From a virus, in IMG/VR virus record IMGVR_UViG_3300028592_000019, positions 1 to 50,807 of that record: a stretch of DNA of 50,807 bases. One strand, given 5' to 3'. The position numbers and the translations under genes are program-made. Shown here one piece after another: positions 1 to 7,529 of this stretch. The notes beneath the pieces were generated by a model. It made no database searches. It was not told the origin of the DNA and was given only the letters and a program-made list of their open reading frames with translations. Positions within the stretch are counted from its first letter, which is position 1. Each line of letters begins with the position of its first letter.

Positions 1-401
1 GCAAAGCGCTGGGCGTGTCCCGCGGCGCCGTGGGCAATTGGGAACTGGACAAGGACATCGGCAAAGACAACCTCCTCGCCATCGCGAAAGAGTGGCGCGT
101 GAGCCTGGATTGGCTGATGAACGGGAAAGGCGACGCGCCGGATCGCGACGACATCCTCGGAACAGAAGTTTTCAAGGACAATGCGCCCAAGGCGTATTCA
201 ACCTTCGATCCCGACGAGGACTGGAAGCCAGAGACAGAGTTTGAGGGCGAGGCGTATACCCGCGAGATGTGGACGCCGCGCCAGCCTGGCGCATTGCCGG
301 AACTGGATCTCAAGGTCGGCGCCGGCGAAGGTTCTGTGGGCGATATCCTCGTGCTCGAGCACAAGGGCCATGCCTACTCTGGCCATCGTATCGTGGACGA
401 A
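1..401 (+). repeat. Left copy of 401-bp terminal direct repeat
   Basis: This stretch matches 50407-50807 at 383 of 401 positions. The first 125 bases are identical; all 18 differences follow. Fifteen are synonymous in the repressor frame and three change residues (two Asp to Glu, one Arg to Leu). The pattern shows two natural variants of one gene, not read error. It implies a circular genome of 50,406 bp, or tandem related prophages. Confidence 0.95.
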
Positions 402-731
402 TGGCTCTTCCCCGAGAGCTTCCTGCATTATGCCGGCACAAGCCCGAACCATTCGATCGTTGCCGAAGTGACCGGCGATTCCATGGTTTCGTCCTACCTG
501 CCCGGCGACCGCGTTGTGGTCGACCTGAGCCAAGAGATGAGCGTGGACGGGGTTTACATGTGGAGCGATGGGCATAGCCCGCCGCAGATAAAACGGCTTC
601 AGCGCATCCCCTTCAGCGATCCGCCGCGCGTCGAAATCAGCTCCGACAACAAGGCCTATAAGAGCTTCGAAGCACCTCTAGCCGAGGTCCGCATCTTCGG
701 CCGGATAACCTGGCACCTGGGCCGGAGATAG
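1..731 (+). CDS. CI/LexA-like phage repressor, C-terminal part (5' end cut by window)
   Basis: The reading frame is open from base 3 and ends at 731. It begins inside an N-terminal helix-turn-helix and carries a full C-terminal S24 peptidase domain: Gly-Asp-Ser-Met with Ser at about residue 183 and Lys at about 220 of the joined protein, the same 37-residue Ser-Lys spacing as LexA. An Ala-Gly pair about 50 residues before the Ser is a likely self-cleavage site. Joined to the N-terminal part at 50340-50406 it would be 265 aa. By family knowledge it keeps lytic promoters off and is inactivated by RecA-stimulated autocleavage after DNA damage. It starts the plus-strand lysogeny genes. Confidence 0.93.
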   Translation, partial: KALGVSRGAVGNWELDKDIGKDNLLAIAKEWRVSLDWLMNGKGDAPDRDDILGTEVFKDNAPKAYSTFDPDEDWKPETEFEGEAYTREMWTPRQPGALPELDLKVGAGEGSVGDILVLEHKGHAYSGHRIVDEWLFPESFLHYAGTSPNHSIVAEVTGDSMVSSYLPGDRVVVDLSQEMSVDGVYMWSDGHSPPQIKRLQRIPFSDPPRVEISSDNKAYKSFEAPLAEVRIFGRITWHLGRR

Positions 732-735
732 TTTC

Positions 736-987
736 GTGAGCGAGAAGCCTACAAAGCTCATCGTTTACCTGGCCTTCGTCCGAGACGAAGAAGGCGAGCT
801 ACAGCCAGCATTTGAGGCCCGTGAAGCTCAATCCGAGAGCGCAGCCAAGCAGCAGGCAGCAATGCTCTGGGGCTCTGGAAAGTATGCTGGTGCCATCGCC
901 TGGTGGCGTTCGGCCGATCTCGTCAACGGAGAGTTCGGGGAACCCGTAATCCTGTTCCAACAGGGCGAAGTGCCCGAAATGGAATAG
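736..987 (+). CDS. Conserved small phage protein, unknown function
   Basis: An 83-aa protein with a GTG start four bases after the repressor stop, so probably co-transcribed with it in the lysogen. It has no signal peptide or membrane segment. The ending, Phe-Gln-x-Gly-Glu-Val-Pro-Glu-Met-Glu, and the internal Ala-Ile-Ala-Trp-Trp-Arg resemble a small family I associate with alphaproteobacterial phages and prophages, without known function. Confidence 0.75.
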   Translation: MSEKPTKLIVYLAFVRDEEGELQPAFEAREAQSESAAKQQAAMLWGSGKYAGAIAWWRSADLVNGEFGEPVILFQQGEVPEME

Positions 988-1006
988 GCTTCGAGGAGAT
1001 CAATCG

Positions 1007-1363
1007 ATGAGAACATTTACCACTCGAAGCGTAACGACAGCGTTTCTGATCATAGCCGCATGTTCGCCTTCTCTGGGCATTGAGGCCGACCAGGTGCGCA
1101 ATTGCTTCAACCTGACGCCCGACCAGTTCTCCATCGATGCGTCGGTGGATCTGGAAATCTCTGTTGCCGCAGGACAGGTGACGTCTGTCGAGGTGACGAG
1201 GTACACCCCCGATACCGAAGAGGGCTATGGGATCGCTCGCGCCGCCTACAGGGCGGCGATGATGTGCGGCCCTTATGTCGGAGAAACCGGCACGTTCTCG
1301 ATCACCCTGCCCGGCAAAACCGCCTCGGAACCCGGCGGGATTCCACTTCCCGGCACACAATAA
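1007..1363 (+). CDS. Predicted lipoprotein with TolA/TonB C-terminal-like domain
   Basis: A 118-aa protein with a GAGGAG ribosome site ahead of ATG. Residues 1-18 form a short positively charged then hydrophobic signal ending in Ile-Ala-Ala-Cys, which fits a lipobox with Cys19 as lipid attachment. The rest resembles TolA domain III: Val-Arg-x-Cys near residue 30, alternating beta strands, a helix with Ala-Ala-Tyr-Arg-Ala-Ala, and a second Cys before Gly-Pro-Tyr, matching the family's disulfide pair. Being just behind the repressor it is probably expressed in the lysogen. A role in superinfection exclusion by mimicking TolA is my inference. Confidence 0.7.
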   Translation: MRTFTTRSVTTAFLIIAACSPSLGIEADQVRNCFNLTPDQFSIDASVDLEISVAAGQVTSVEVTRYTPDTEEGYGIARAAYRAAMMCGPYVGETGTFSITLPGKTASEPGGIPLPGTQ

Positions 1364-1450
1364 TCGCTTCGCCGGCCTATCTATCCACGGCCTCGATGGC
1401 TGTGTGAAGCCTCGCGCGTATTGCCCTATACAGACATCTCAACACGCTAA

Positions 1451-1479
1451 GAGTTCAGTGGTTATAGAACCTTGAACTC
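1451..1479. other. Imperfect hairpin in the intergenic region
   Basis: GAGTTCA and TGAACTC form an outer 7-bp stem; inside it GGTT and AACC form a 4-bp stem with an ATAG loop. No T run follows, so it is not an obvious terminator. It may end the repressor transcript or be a protein-binding site. The region 1364-1753 otherwise holds a promoter and operators but no convincing gene before 1754. Confidence 0.5.
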
Positions 1480-1596
1480 CGTGAAGCGCTGCGCCTAGCG
1501 GCGCGCTTCCTCGATGCCAGTAAGAGGGTGTTTCTATCACCCGTTCGTCGTAGCCGCTTCGCGTCTACTCCTCACTGATCACCCCATTATAGTTAC

Positions 1597-1608
1597 CGCG
1601 TATACGCG
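1597..1608. promoter_or_regulatory. 12-bp perfect palindrome CGCGTATACGCG
   Basis: A perfect palindrome 30 bp upstream of the first repressor-type operator. It could be a site for a regulator dimer; no partner can be named from the sequence. Confidence 0.35.
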
Positions 1609-1637
1609 TGCGTGAAAGGTTGCGTCAAGCGAAAATT

Positions 1638-1652
1638 GAAAGTGCCGCTTTC
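1638..1652. promoter_or_regulatory. Repressor operator, left control region, site 1
   Basis: GAAAG-TGCCG-CTTTC is a 15-bp inverted repeat of the same form as the sites between the repressor and Cro-like genes at 50.26-50.32 kb. It lies just upstream of the proposed -35 box of the early-left operon, so repressor bound here would block transcription of the recombination and integrase genes. Confidence 0.75.
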
Positions 1653-1655
1653 TTT

Positions 1656-1683
1656 TTGCTTGCAGTGTTCTGAAAGTTATGCT
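1656..1683 (+). promoter_or_regulatory. Candidate early-left promoter
   Basis: TTGCTT (1656-1661) and TATGCT (1678-1683) are separated by 16 bp. The -10 box lies inside operator site 2 and the -35 box directly follows operator site 1, the expected layout of a repressible phage promoter. Box quality is moderate. Confidence 0.5.
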
Positions 1684-1686
1684 TTC
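1672..1686. promoter_or_regulatory. Repressor operator, left control region, site 2
   Basis: GAAAG-TTATG-CTTTC, the second 15-bp copy, centred 34 bp from the first. It overlaps the proposed -10 box and also an in-frame ATG at 1679, which argues that translation of the next gene starts further down. Confidence 0.75.
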
Positions 1687-1753
1687 AATAGCTCCATCAA
1701 CCGAGGACGAAGAAGCGCAAGCCGATCTCCTCGATACCCCGATGGAGACGGCG

Positions 1754-2203
1754 ATGACATACAGCGCGGAACACACGGAAGCTGCCGAAGCCCATCCCGG
1801 CCTGGGCGCTGAATACTTCGCTGCCCGCGATGCCGCTGAGGCATTCCTTTCCCACTGGCAGGAAGAACATGCCGAGAAGCTGGCGACCGAAATCGTCAAA
1901 CCGCTGCTCGATACCATCCAAGAGCGCGTCAACGACGCCTTCCGAGATCACCTGCTCAGCGATGCCGAGCAGAACCTCCAAGGCACGATGCGCCGCATGG
2001 TTGAGGACACCGTGAACGCCCTTATCGGCGGGCATAAGTGGGCCAACCAGAAGTACATCGAAACGCCCTACAGCGACGGCCAGAAGGTCCGCGAAACCCT
2101 CGCCAAACTGCACAGCGACCCGATCAAGGACGGCCGCATTGCCGACCTCGAAAAGGAACTGGCGCGGGTCAAGTCTGACCTTGAGTGGCACCGCGCTCGA
2201 TAA
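1754..2203 (+). CDS. Hypothetical protein, first gene of early-left operon
   Basis: The frame is open from 1679, but that ATG lies in the operator/promoter. ATG 1754 has GGAG six bases upstream and gives 149 aa; ATG 1742 is the alternative. The protein is acidic to neutral, mostly helical, with a C-terminal segment (about residues 130-149) of coiled-coil character. I do not recognise the family. As the first gene under the repressor-controlled promoter it is a candidate early regulator or host-takeover protein. Confidence 0.8.
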   Translation: MTYSAEHTEAAEAHPGLGAEYFAARDAAEAFLSHWQEEHAEKLATEIVKPLLDTIQERVNDAFRDHLLSDAEQNLQGTMRRMVEDTVNALIGGHKWANQKYIETPYSDGQKVRETLAKLHSDPIKDGRIADLEKELARVKSDLEWHRAR

Positions 2204-2244
2204 CCCCCCCTCACCCAGTCATTGCCCAACCGGAGCAAGAGACC

Positions 2245-2652
2245 ATGACCACCAACTTCCTGATCCCTATCGAACGCCTTACCTCTGGCAACGAGATCAT
2301 GGTGCCCGACTTCGGCTCTGCCGAGGTCTATGGCGTCGAGTTCGATGGCGAGGGCTATCTGGTCACCTACTGCACCGATGACCGTGCGGGCTGGGATGCA
2401 CTGGACACGCACTACGTCCGCGTCGGTGAAAGCGTGGAATACGCCATAGCCAATTCGCAGCCCCGCTGGATGCGCTCTCGCGCCGCTGTGACGGCCGAGG
2501 AATGGGAAGCGCTGGCCGAGGTCGAGAACAACCGGCGTCTGGTCGAGGATGGCTGTGCCGCAGCCGTAGCCGATGCGCTGGGCGTGTCCAGCGACGAGCG
2601 CCGTGCCGAGTTCTTCGGTGCGTGTGATCGCGCTCTGATGGCCGCGGAGTAA
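2245..2652 (+). CDS. Hypothetical protein
   Basis: A 135-aa soluble, acidic protein. ATG 2245 is chosen over the open frame upstream (from 2185), which is Pro-rich and lacks a ribosome site. The N-terminal half looks like a small beta domain with Phe-Gly-Ser-Ala-Glu-Val-Tyr-Gly-Val; the C-terminal half is helical. No recognised family. It lies 42 bp after the previous gene and 3 bp before the next, in one operon. Confidence 0.75.
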   Translation: MTTNFLIPIERLTSGNEIMVPDFGSAEVYGVEFDGEGYLVTYCTDDRAGWDALDTHYVRVGESVEYAIANSQPRWMRSRAAVTAEEWEALAEVENNRRLVEDGCAAAVADALGVSSDERRAEFFGACDRALMAAE

Positions 2653-2655
2653 GCC

Positions 2656-2928
2656 ATGAGCAATCCCCTCCGCATTCACGCCAAGGTCCATGGATTTCGA
2701 CAGACGCTCCCAGACGGCGCACGACGCCTCGCTGGTGGCTGGGACGAAGAGCGCTATGGCGGCACGACCGAATACCTGCGCGGCGATGTGGCCGACGAAA
2801 TGCTGGTAGCTCTCCGCTACGTCGAGACCCGCTGTGTTTCCGAAGCCGCCTATCCGCACGCCAGCATCGAAGACCGCAAGATGCGCGACATGGTCGTCGC
2901 TGCCATCTCCAAGGCGGAGGGCAACTGA
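2656..2928 (+). CDS. Hypothetical protein
   Basis: A 90-aa protein with no membrane segment and no family that I recognise. Its stop overlaps the next start by one base (TGATG), so the two are translationally coupled. Confidence 0.72.
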   Translation: MSNPLRIHAKVHGFRQTLPDGARRLAGGWDEERYGGTTEYLRGDVADEMLVALRYVETRCVSEAAYPHASIEDRKMRDMVVAAISKAEGN

Positions 2929-3311
2929 TGTTCGACCTCATCACCGTCCTGACCTACTCCCGCTCCCTGCGTCGTGCCTGTGATGCTCGCTCCGCAGACC
3001 ACGACAACGCCGAAGCTGAGGAGGAAGCGCGCGTGGCGCTCCTCCGCATCTCGAACGGCATGGGAGTGACCATCCATCCCGAGCGGCCCGGTCGCTGGAA
3101 TGGCACCGAGCAGTTGGCTCGTGACGTCGAGGCCGCTGCTGTTGCGCTTGCAGCTACCTCCGACGGCTCGTTCCAGCAGGTCGGCGCAATCGCCACGCTA
3201 GCCCTCCGCTTCGGTGCAATCGCTAATCGGCTGGGCTTTGACATCGATCCCGATAGCGACAGCGACGCCCGAGTGGCGGTCGAGGGTCGGACCATGGAGG
3301 CAGCAGAGTGA
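2928..3311 (+). CDS. Hypothetical helical protein
   Basis: A 127-aa, Ala/Glu/Arg-rich, mostly helical soluble protein coupled by overlap at both ends (TGATG before, GTGA after). No recognised domain. Position directly ahead of the RecE/RecT pair suggests an accessory of the recombination module, but this is context only. Confidence 0.72.
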   Translation: MFDLITVLTYSRSLRRACDARSADHDNAEAEEEARVALLRISNGMGVTIHPERPGRWNGTEQLARDVEAAAVALAATSDGSFQQVGAIATLALRFGAIANRLGFDIDPDSDSDARVAVEGRTMEAAE

Positions 3312-4285
3312 AAGCCATCACGATTGAACCAGGCGAAATCATCACCGAGCCCGGCGTCTACGACATGCCGATCGAGTGGTACCATCAGCAATGCTGCGAC
3401 GGCCCGTCAATCAGCTCGAGCGGCATACGCGCGCTGCTGCGGAGCCCGGCTGAATACTGGCGCACTTCGTCGCTCAACCCGAACCGCGTGGAGCAGGACG
3501 ACAAGGAAGCCTTCATCCTCGGTCGCGCGGCCCACCACCTGTTGCTGGGTGAGCGCGACTTTGCCAAGCACTTCGTGATCCGTCCTGAAGAAGCTCCGGA
3601 CGGCCGCGTTTGGAACGGCAACAACAAGAGCTGCATCGAGTGGCTGAAGGCGCAGGCCGACGCCGGCATCACCGTCCTGACGCCAGCCCAGATCGAGAAG
3701 ATCAAGGGCATGGCCGGCCTTCTGCCGTGGCAAAGGGGCATGACCAACTGCGGCCTTGCTAACACCCCGCTCGTCGCCCAAGGCGGCGTACTGTCGGGCG
3801 AGATCGAGCGGTCTCTGATCTTCAAGGTTGGCGATGTCTGGGTGAAGGCCCGTCCTGACGCCATTCCCGGCGACAGCAATGACTTCGCGGACCTCAAGAC
3901 AGTTTCGCCCCGCGGCGTGTCAGGCGTGACGGATCACAGCTTGGCCAACACGGTGCTCGATCACGGCTACCACGTGCAGGGCGCTGTAATTGGCATGGGT
4001 GCAAAGCGCGTCCTCGACCGAAACATGGAAGGCTTTCATCTGGTCTTCGTCGACACGACGAATGTCCACTCAGTCGCGATCAAGACGCTGGACGATGCCG
4101 ACATCGTGCTGGGCGAGCGCTCTACCTTCGCCGCCCTCTCCATCTTCGAACGCTGCCTCTCCACCGGTGTCTGGCCTGGCCCGACGGCTCGTCAGGCCGA
4201 CGCGCAGCGCCTCTCCCTGCCCTCCTACGGTCGCGAAGCAATCGACCGACACCTCGATACCCTTGAAGCGGAGCTTGCCCAGTGA
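3308..4285 (+). CDS. RecE-like PD-(D/E)XK exonuclease (DUF3799 type)
   Basis: A 325-aa protein with GTG start overlapping the previous stop. The N-terminal Tyr-His...Ser-Ile-Ser-Ser-Ser-Gly-Ile-Arg segment is typical of the RecE-type nuclease family. The core shows Ser-Gly-Glu-Ile-Glu, Ala-Arg-Pro-Asp-Ala, then Ala-Asp-Leu-Lys-Thr, giving the Asp...Asp-x-Lys metal site, followed by Tyr-His-Val-Gln-Gly-Ala, a conserved Gln/Tyr motif. It would resect double-stranded ends 5' to 3' for the RecT-like partner encoded next. Confidence 0.9.
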   Translation: MKAITIEPGEIITEPGVYDMPIEWYHQQCCDGPSISSSGIRALLRSPAEYWRTSSLNPNRVEQDDKEAFILGRAAHHLLLGERDFAKHFVIRPEEAPDGRVWNGNNKSCIEWLKAQADAGITVLTPAQIEKIKGMAGLLPWQRGMTNCGLANTPLVAQGGVLSGEIERSLIFKVGDVWVKARPDAIPGDSNDFADLKTVSPRGVSGVTDHSLANTVLDHGYHVQGAVIGMGAKRVLDRNMEGFHLVFVDTTNVHSVAIKTLDDADIVLGERSTFAALSIFERCLSTGVWPGPTARQADAQRLSLPSYGREAIDRHLDTLEAELAQ

Positions 4286-5298
4286 ACCAGTTGGCACCCA
4301 ACAATCAGCAGAGCACGTCGCTGGCTTCGGTCGGCATGGCGCGCGAAGGCAGCGGATCTCGAATCGCGCCGCAGAACCTTGGCGAGGTGGTGAAGTTTGC
4401 CGACCTCATGAGCCGGGCCGATATCGCTCTACCCAAGCACTTGCGCGGTAACCCCGGCGCCTGCATGGCCGTGGCGCTGCAGGCACTCGACTGGCAGATG
4501 AATCCTTTCGCCGTCGCATCGAAGTCCTATTCGGTCAGCGGCATGATCGCCTACGAGGCGCAGCTCATCGCTGCCGTGGTCAACACGCGGTCCGGCATCA
4601 AGGGGCGTCTGCGCTATGAATACGAGGGCGAAGGCGCCAATCTCTTCTGCCGCGTAATCGGTAATCTCGACGATACCGAATGCGTCTATGAGACGCCGAC
4701 AATCGGCAGCATCACGGTTAAGAACTCTCCTCTCTGGAAGTCCGACCCGAAGCAGCAGCTCGGCTATTTCGCCGCGCGCTCCTGGGCACGCCGTCACTGC
4801 CCGGAAGTCATCCTTGGCGTCTATGACCGCGATGAAGCGGAGCAGATCAAGGACGTGACGCCGCCGGCAGGAACGGGGCTTGCTGCGCGATTGCAGAACA
4901 ATGGTGGTGGCTTCAGCGCTCAATCCGTTGAAGGGGCGCTCGGGGAGGCTCAGGAGGCCCAAGACCAGCCATCGAACGCAGACGGTGAAGTGCTGGCGGA
5001 AGTCTCGCCTGCGGACACTGTAGAGGAGCCGCTGGACCCGTCATTCGTCGACTGGAACAGCGCAGACGAAACCGCTGCCGCTCTTAAGATGGGCGTGCTG
5101 CCCGAAGGCTTCTCCACAAATCTCTCAGGCGCACTCGTCATCCCCGACGAGCTGCACGGCAAGAAGGGCGGGCCGCGCGGGCACAGCATCATCGCCGCCA
5201 GCTATGACGAGATCGTCACGGCCTCTGGGGTGGTGGTGAAGAGCAAGGCGCCGAGGGATGACTTCCCCGGTGACCTTCCGACAGAGGGAGACGAATAA
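4282..5298 (+). CDS. recT: RecT-family single-strand annealing protein
   Basis: A 338-aa protein with GTG start in a GTGA overlap with the nuclease. Residues about 35-195 carry the RecT core: Met-Ser-Arg...Leu-Pro-Lys-His-Leu, Cys-Met-Ala-Val-Ala-Leu-Gln-Ala, Trp-Gln-Met-Asn-Pro-Phe-Ala-Val-Ala, Tyr-Glu-Ala-Gln-Leu, and Trp-Ala-Arg-Arg before a Leu-Gly-Val-Tyr-Asp turn. The C-terminal third is acidic and low-complexity. With the RecE-like nuclease it forms a Red-type recombination pair that can circularise or repair phage DNA without RecA. Confidence 0.93.
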   Translation: MNQLAPNNQQSTSLASVGMAREGSGSRIAPQNLGEVVKFADLMSRADIALPKHLRGNPGACMAVALQALDWQMNPFAVASKSYSVSGMIAYEAQLIAAVVNTRSGIKGRLRYEYEGEGANLFCRVIGNLDDTECVYETPTIGSITVKNSPLWKSDPKQQLGYFAARSWARRHCPEVILGVYDRDEAEQIKDVTPPAGTGLAARLQNNGGGFSAQSVEGALGEAQEAQDQPSNADGEVLAEVSPADTVEEPLDPSFVDWNSADETAAALKMGVLPEGFSTNLSGALVIPDELHGKKGGPRGHSIIAASYDEIVTASGVVVKSKAPRDDFPGDLPTEGDE

Positions 5299-6023
5299 TG
5301 GCCCTGATTGCGCGCGTGCTGGACTTCGAAACCACTGGCTTCCCCGAAAACGAAGCCGCCGAAATCATCGAATATGGTTTCGTCGACGTAGACCTGGCTG
5401 GACGCTTCATCATCGATGGCAGCGCCCGGCAGGGCCTGCGCAAGCCAATGGGCGCGATTCCTCCCGAGACATCAGCGGTCCACCACTTCGTGGCCGCTGA
5501 CTTCGAAGACGCGCCGGGGCACGTCGAGATGACGAAGACCTTGGCAGGCGGTCTTGCTGAAGACGACATCTACGTGGCGCACAACGCCGCCTTCGAACAG
5601 CACTTCTATTCGAAGCGGCCGCAGCCTTGGATTTGCACGCTGAAGTGCGCTTATCGGGCATGGCCCGAAGCGCCGGGCCACAACAATCAAACCCTGCGGT
5701 ACTGGTTGGGCCTCGACCTGGACCCAGCGCAAGCAATGCCGCCGCACCGCGCCCTGCCCGACGCCTATGTCACGGCTCACATCTTTCAGCGTCTCCTTGA
5801 GCTTCGCCCTGTCGAGCGGCTGGTCGAGATCAGCAAGGAGCCCGGCTTCTTGCCGCGAATGAATTTCGGCAAGTACCGCGGCAAGAGCTTCAAGGAGGTC
5901 GCGCAGACCGATCGCGGCTACCTGTCGTGGATCGTCGACAAGTCCGACATGGATTCCGACGTGAAGTTCACCGCCAACTGGTGGTTGCGCCGCGGCCCCG
6001 ATGCGTCGGGAGACGCCCAATGA
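5298..6023 (+). CDS. DnaQ/ExoX-like 3'-5' exonuclease
   Basis: A 241-aa protein overlapping the RecT stop by one base. Exo I motif Asp-Phe-Glu-Thr-Thr at residues 9-13, Exo II His-Asn-Ala-Ala-Phe-Glu near 98, and Exo III His-Arg-Ala-Leu-Pro-Asp-Ala near 151. The usual Asp of Exo II is Glu here. A C-terminal segment with Asn-Phe-Gly-Lys-Tyr-Arg-Gly-Lys and a Trp-Ile near the end matches the small domain found at the end of ExoX-like proteins. It probably trims 3' tails during annealing recombination. Confidence 0.85.
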   Translation: MALIARVLDFETTGFPENEAAEIIEYGFVDVDLAGRFIIDGSARQGLRKPMGAIPPETSAVHHFVAADFEDAPGHVEMTKTLAGGLAEDDIYVAHNAAFEQHFYSKRPQPWICTLKCAYRAWPEAPGHNNQTLRYWLGLDLDPAQAMPPHRALPDAYVTAHIFQRLLELRPVERLVEISKEPGFLPRMNFGKYRGKSFKEVAQTDRGYLSWIVDKSDMDSDVKFTANWWLRRGPDASGDAQ

Positions 6024-6496
6024 GCAGCGTGAACAAGGTCATTCTCGTCGGCAACCTCGGGCAAGACCCCGAAGTCCGGAACCTTCCCAGTGGCGGCAAG
6101 GTCGTGAATCTTTCTGTCGCGACCAGCGAACGTTGGAAGGATCGCAATACCGGCGAGCAGCGCGAAAAGACCGAATGGCATCGCGTCGTAATCTTCCAGG
6201 AAGGCGCTGCGAAGTTCGCCGAGCAGTATCTGCGCAAGGGCAGCAAGGTCTATCTCGAAGGCCCGTTGCAGACGCGCAAGTGGCAGGACCAGTCTGGCGC
6301 GGACAGATATTCGACCGAAATCGTCATCCAAGGTTTCGGGCACAGCATCCAGTCGCTCGACCCGCGCGGTGATGACGGCGAACGCCAACCATCTCGCGAC
6401 GCCGGCAGTGGCGGCGGGCAATCCCAAAACGCTGGCGGATATAGCGGCGCTGGCGGTCTCGACGACGACATTCCCTTCAGTCCGCAGGTGGACTGA
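6020..6496 (+). CDS. ssb: Single-stranded DNA-binding protein
   Basis: ATG 6020 overlaps the exonuclease stop and gives 158 aa. The start [14 protein letters not shown] and the Glu-Trp-His-Arg-Val segment are classic OB-fold SSB. A Gly/Gln/Ser-rich linker leads to Asp-Asp-Asp-Ile-Pro-Phe near the C-terminus, the protein-interaction tip, followed by five extra residues, so the tip is not terminal as in host SSB. Confidence 0.95.
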   Translation: MSSVNKVILVGNLGQDPEVRNLPSGGKVVNLSVATSERWKDRNTGEQREKTEWHRVVIFQEGAAKFAEQYLRKGSKVYLEGPLQTRKWQDQSGADRYSTEIVIQGFGHSIQSLDPRGDDGERQPSRDAGSGGGQSQNAGGYSGAGGLDDDIPFSPQVD

Positions 6497-6499
6497 TCA

Positions 6500-6652
6500 A
6501 TGCTGATCGTCGCCACCACAAACCCGCAGCGCTGCTCACCGGCTGTCGAAATGGGCCTGGCCGTGACAATGGCGCAGGCGAAGGCTCTCCTCGCCCAGCG
6601 ACGCCCTATGGCGAAGGTGCTGCCGAAGATCGTTGTGCGGAGGAAGCGCTGA
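6500..6652 (+). CDS. Small basic hypothetical protein
   Basis: A 50-aa ORF between SSB and the HNH gene. ATG 6500 follows the SSB stop by three bases and the TGA overlaps the next ATG. It ends in a run of Arg/Lys and is strongly basic, which suggests nucleic acid contact; no family recognised. Confidence 0.65.
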   Translation: MLIVATTNPQRCSPAVEMGLAVTMAQAKALLAQRRPMAKVLPKIVVRRKR

Positions 6653-7095
6653 TGCCGATCCGCCCCGAGAACATGGCCAAGTATCCTGGCGGCTCGATCC
6701 GTTCTCCCGAATGGCTCGCAATCCGCGATCGCATCCGGGCACGCGCCGGGAACTGCTGCGAGGAATGCGGCGTGCAGAACCATGCTCTCGGCGGGCGCGG
6801 AGTGAACGGCGCCTGGCATAAGGCCCTGCCTGTTGGCCAAAAGCTCTTGGGACTGGAATGGCCGAAGCCCGGCGACACCTCAATGTGCGAAGGCGGCCTT
6901 GCCCGACGCATCGTCAAGATCGTCTGCACGGTCGCGCATGTGGACGGCAAGCTTGATGACCACAGCGACGAGAACCTCCGCTTCTGGTGCCAGCTCTGCC
7001 ACAACCGGCACGACGCGCGGAGTCGGCAGGTCAACGCAGCGATCACCCGCCACGAGAAGAACGGCCAACTCGACCTGATTGGGAGGGAAGGATGA
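6652..7095 (+). CDS. HNH-type zinc nuclease
   Basis: A 147-aa protein. Cys-Cys-Glu-Glu-Cys-Gly near residue 36 and a distal Cys-Gln-Leu-Cys-His-Asn-Arg-His-Asp near 117 form a zinc-binding HNH fold with Ala-His-Val-Asp-Gly between (the catalytic His region) and Asn-Leu-Arg-Phe-Trp before the second Cys pair. This short form is common in phage recombination operons. Coupled by overlap at both ends. Confidence 0.82.
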   Translation: MPIRPENMAKYPGGSIRSPEWLAIRDRIRARAGNCCEECGVQNHALGGRGVNGAWHKALPVGQKLLGLEWPKPGDTSMCEGGLARRIVKIVCTVAHVDGKLDDHSDENLRFWCQLCHNRHDARSRQVNAAITRHEKNGQLDLIGREG

Positions 7096-7529
7096 TCCGT
7101 TCTCAAAAGGTTATCGACAGCGCACGCGGCGCGCCATGCGCGCTTCGCCTGCCCGGCATCTGCAACAATGATCCGGCCACTACCGTGTGGGCGCATCTCA
7201 ACGGGTTCGGCAAGGGCATGGGCATGAAGACCCATGACATTCTGGGGTTCCCGGCTTGCTCATCATGTCATGCCGCATATGACACCGGGAAAGACCGATC
7301 GAAGTATGTCGGGGATGCGCTCAGGGCACTTTGCGAGACGCTGGTGGGGCTTGTTCTGTCCGGTCTGGTGTCCGTGCCCCAAGACAAGCAAAAGCCCGCC
7401 CATGAGGCTCCGGTAAAACCGAGGAAGCCAAAGGCAGAGCGGGCCAAGATCAATGGCAGCCGCGCATTCCCGCAAGGCCGCAAGATGCAATCCCGCCCGT
7501 TCAGGCAGAAGGAACCTCACAATGGCTAA
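7092..7529 (+). CDS. YbcO-like nuclease (DUF1364 type)
   Basis: ATG 7092 overlaps the previous TGA and gives 145 aa. Residues 1-65 show Arg-Gly-Ala-Pro-Cys-x-Leu-Arg-Leu-Pro-Gly-Ile-Cys, Trp-Ala-His-Leu-Asn-Gly, Gly-Met-Gly-Met-Lys and Ala-Cys-Ser-Ser-Cys-His, the set of zinc and catalytic residues of the lambdoid YbcO family. The C-terminal half is a basic, Pro/Lys-rich tail. Probably a recombination or junction nuclease. Confidence 0.85.
   Translation: MIRSQKVIDSARGAPCALRLPGICNNDPATTVWAHLNGFGKGMGMKTHDILGFPACSSCHAAYDTGKDRSKYVGDALRALCETLVGLVLSGLVSVPQDKQKPAHEAPVKPRKPKAERAKINGSRAFPQGRKMQSRPFRQKEPHNG

Noticed and set aside
1679-1741. Start of the first early-left gene at ATG 1679
   Set aside because: It lies inside the operator and -10 box, so it would not be on the mRNA; ATG 1754 has a proper ribosome site.
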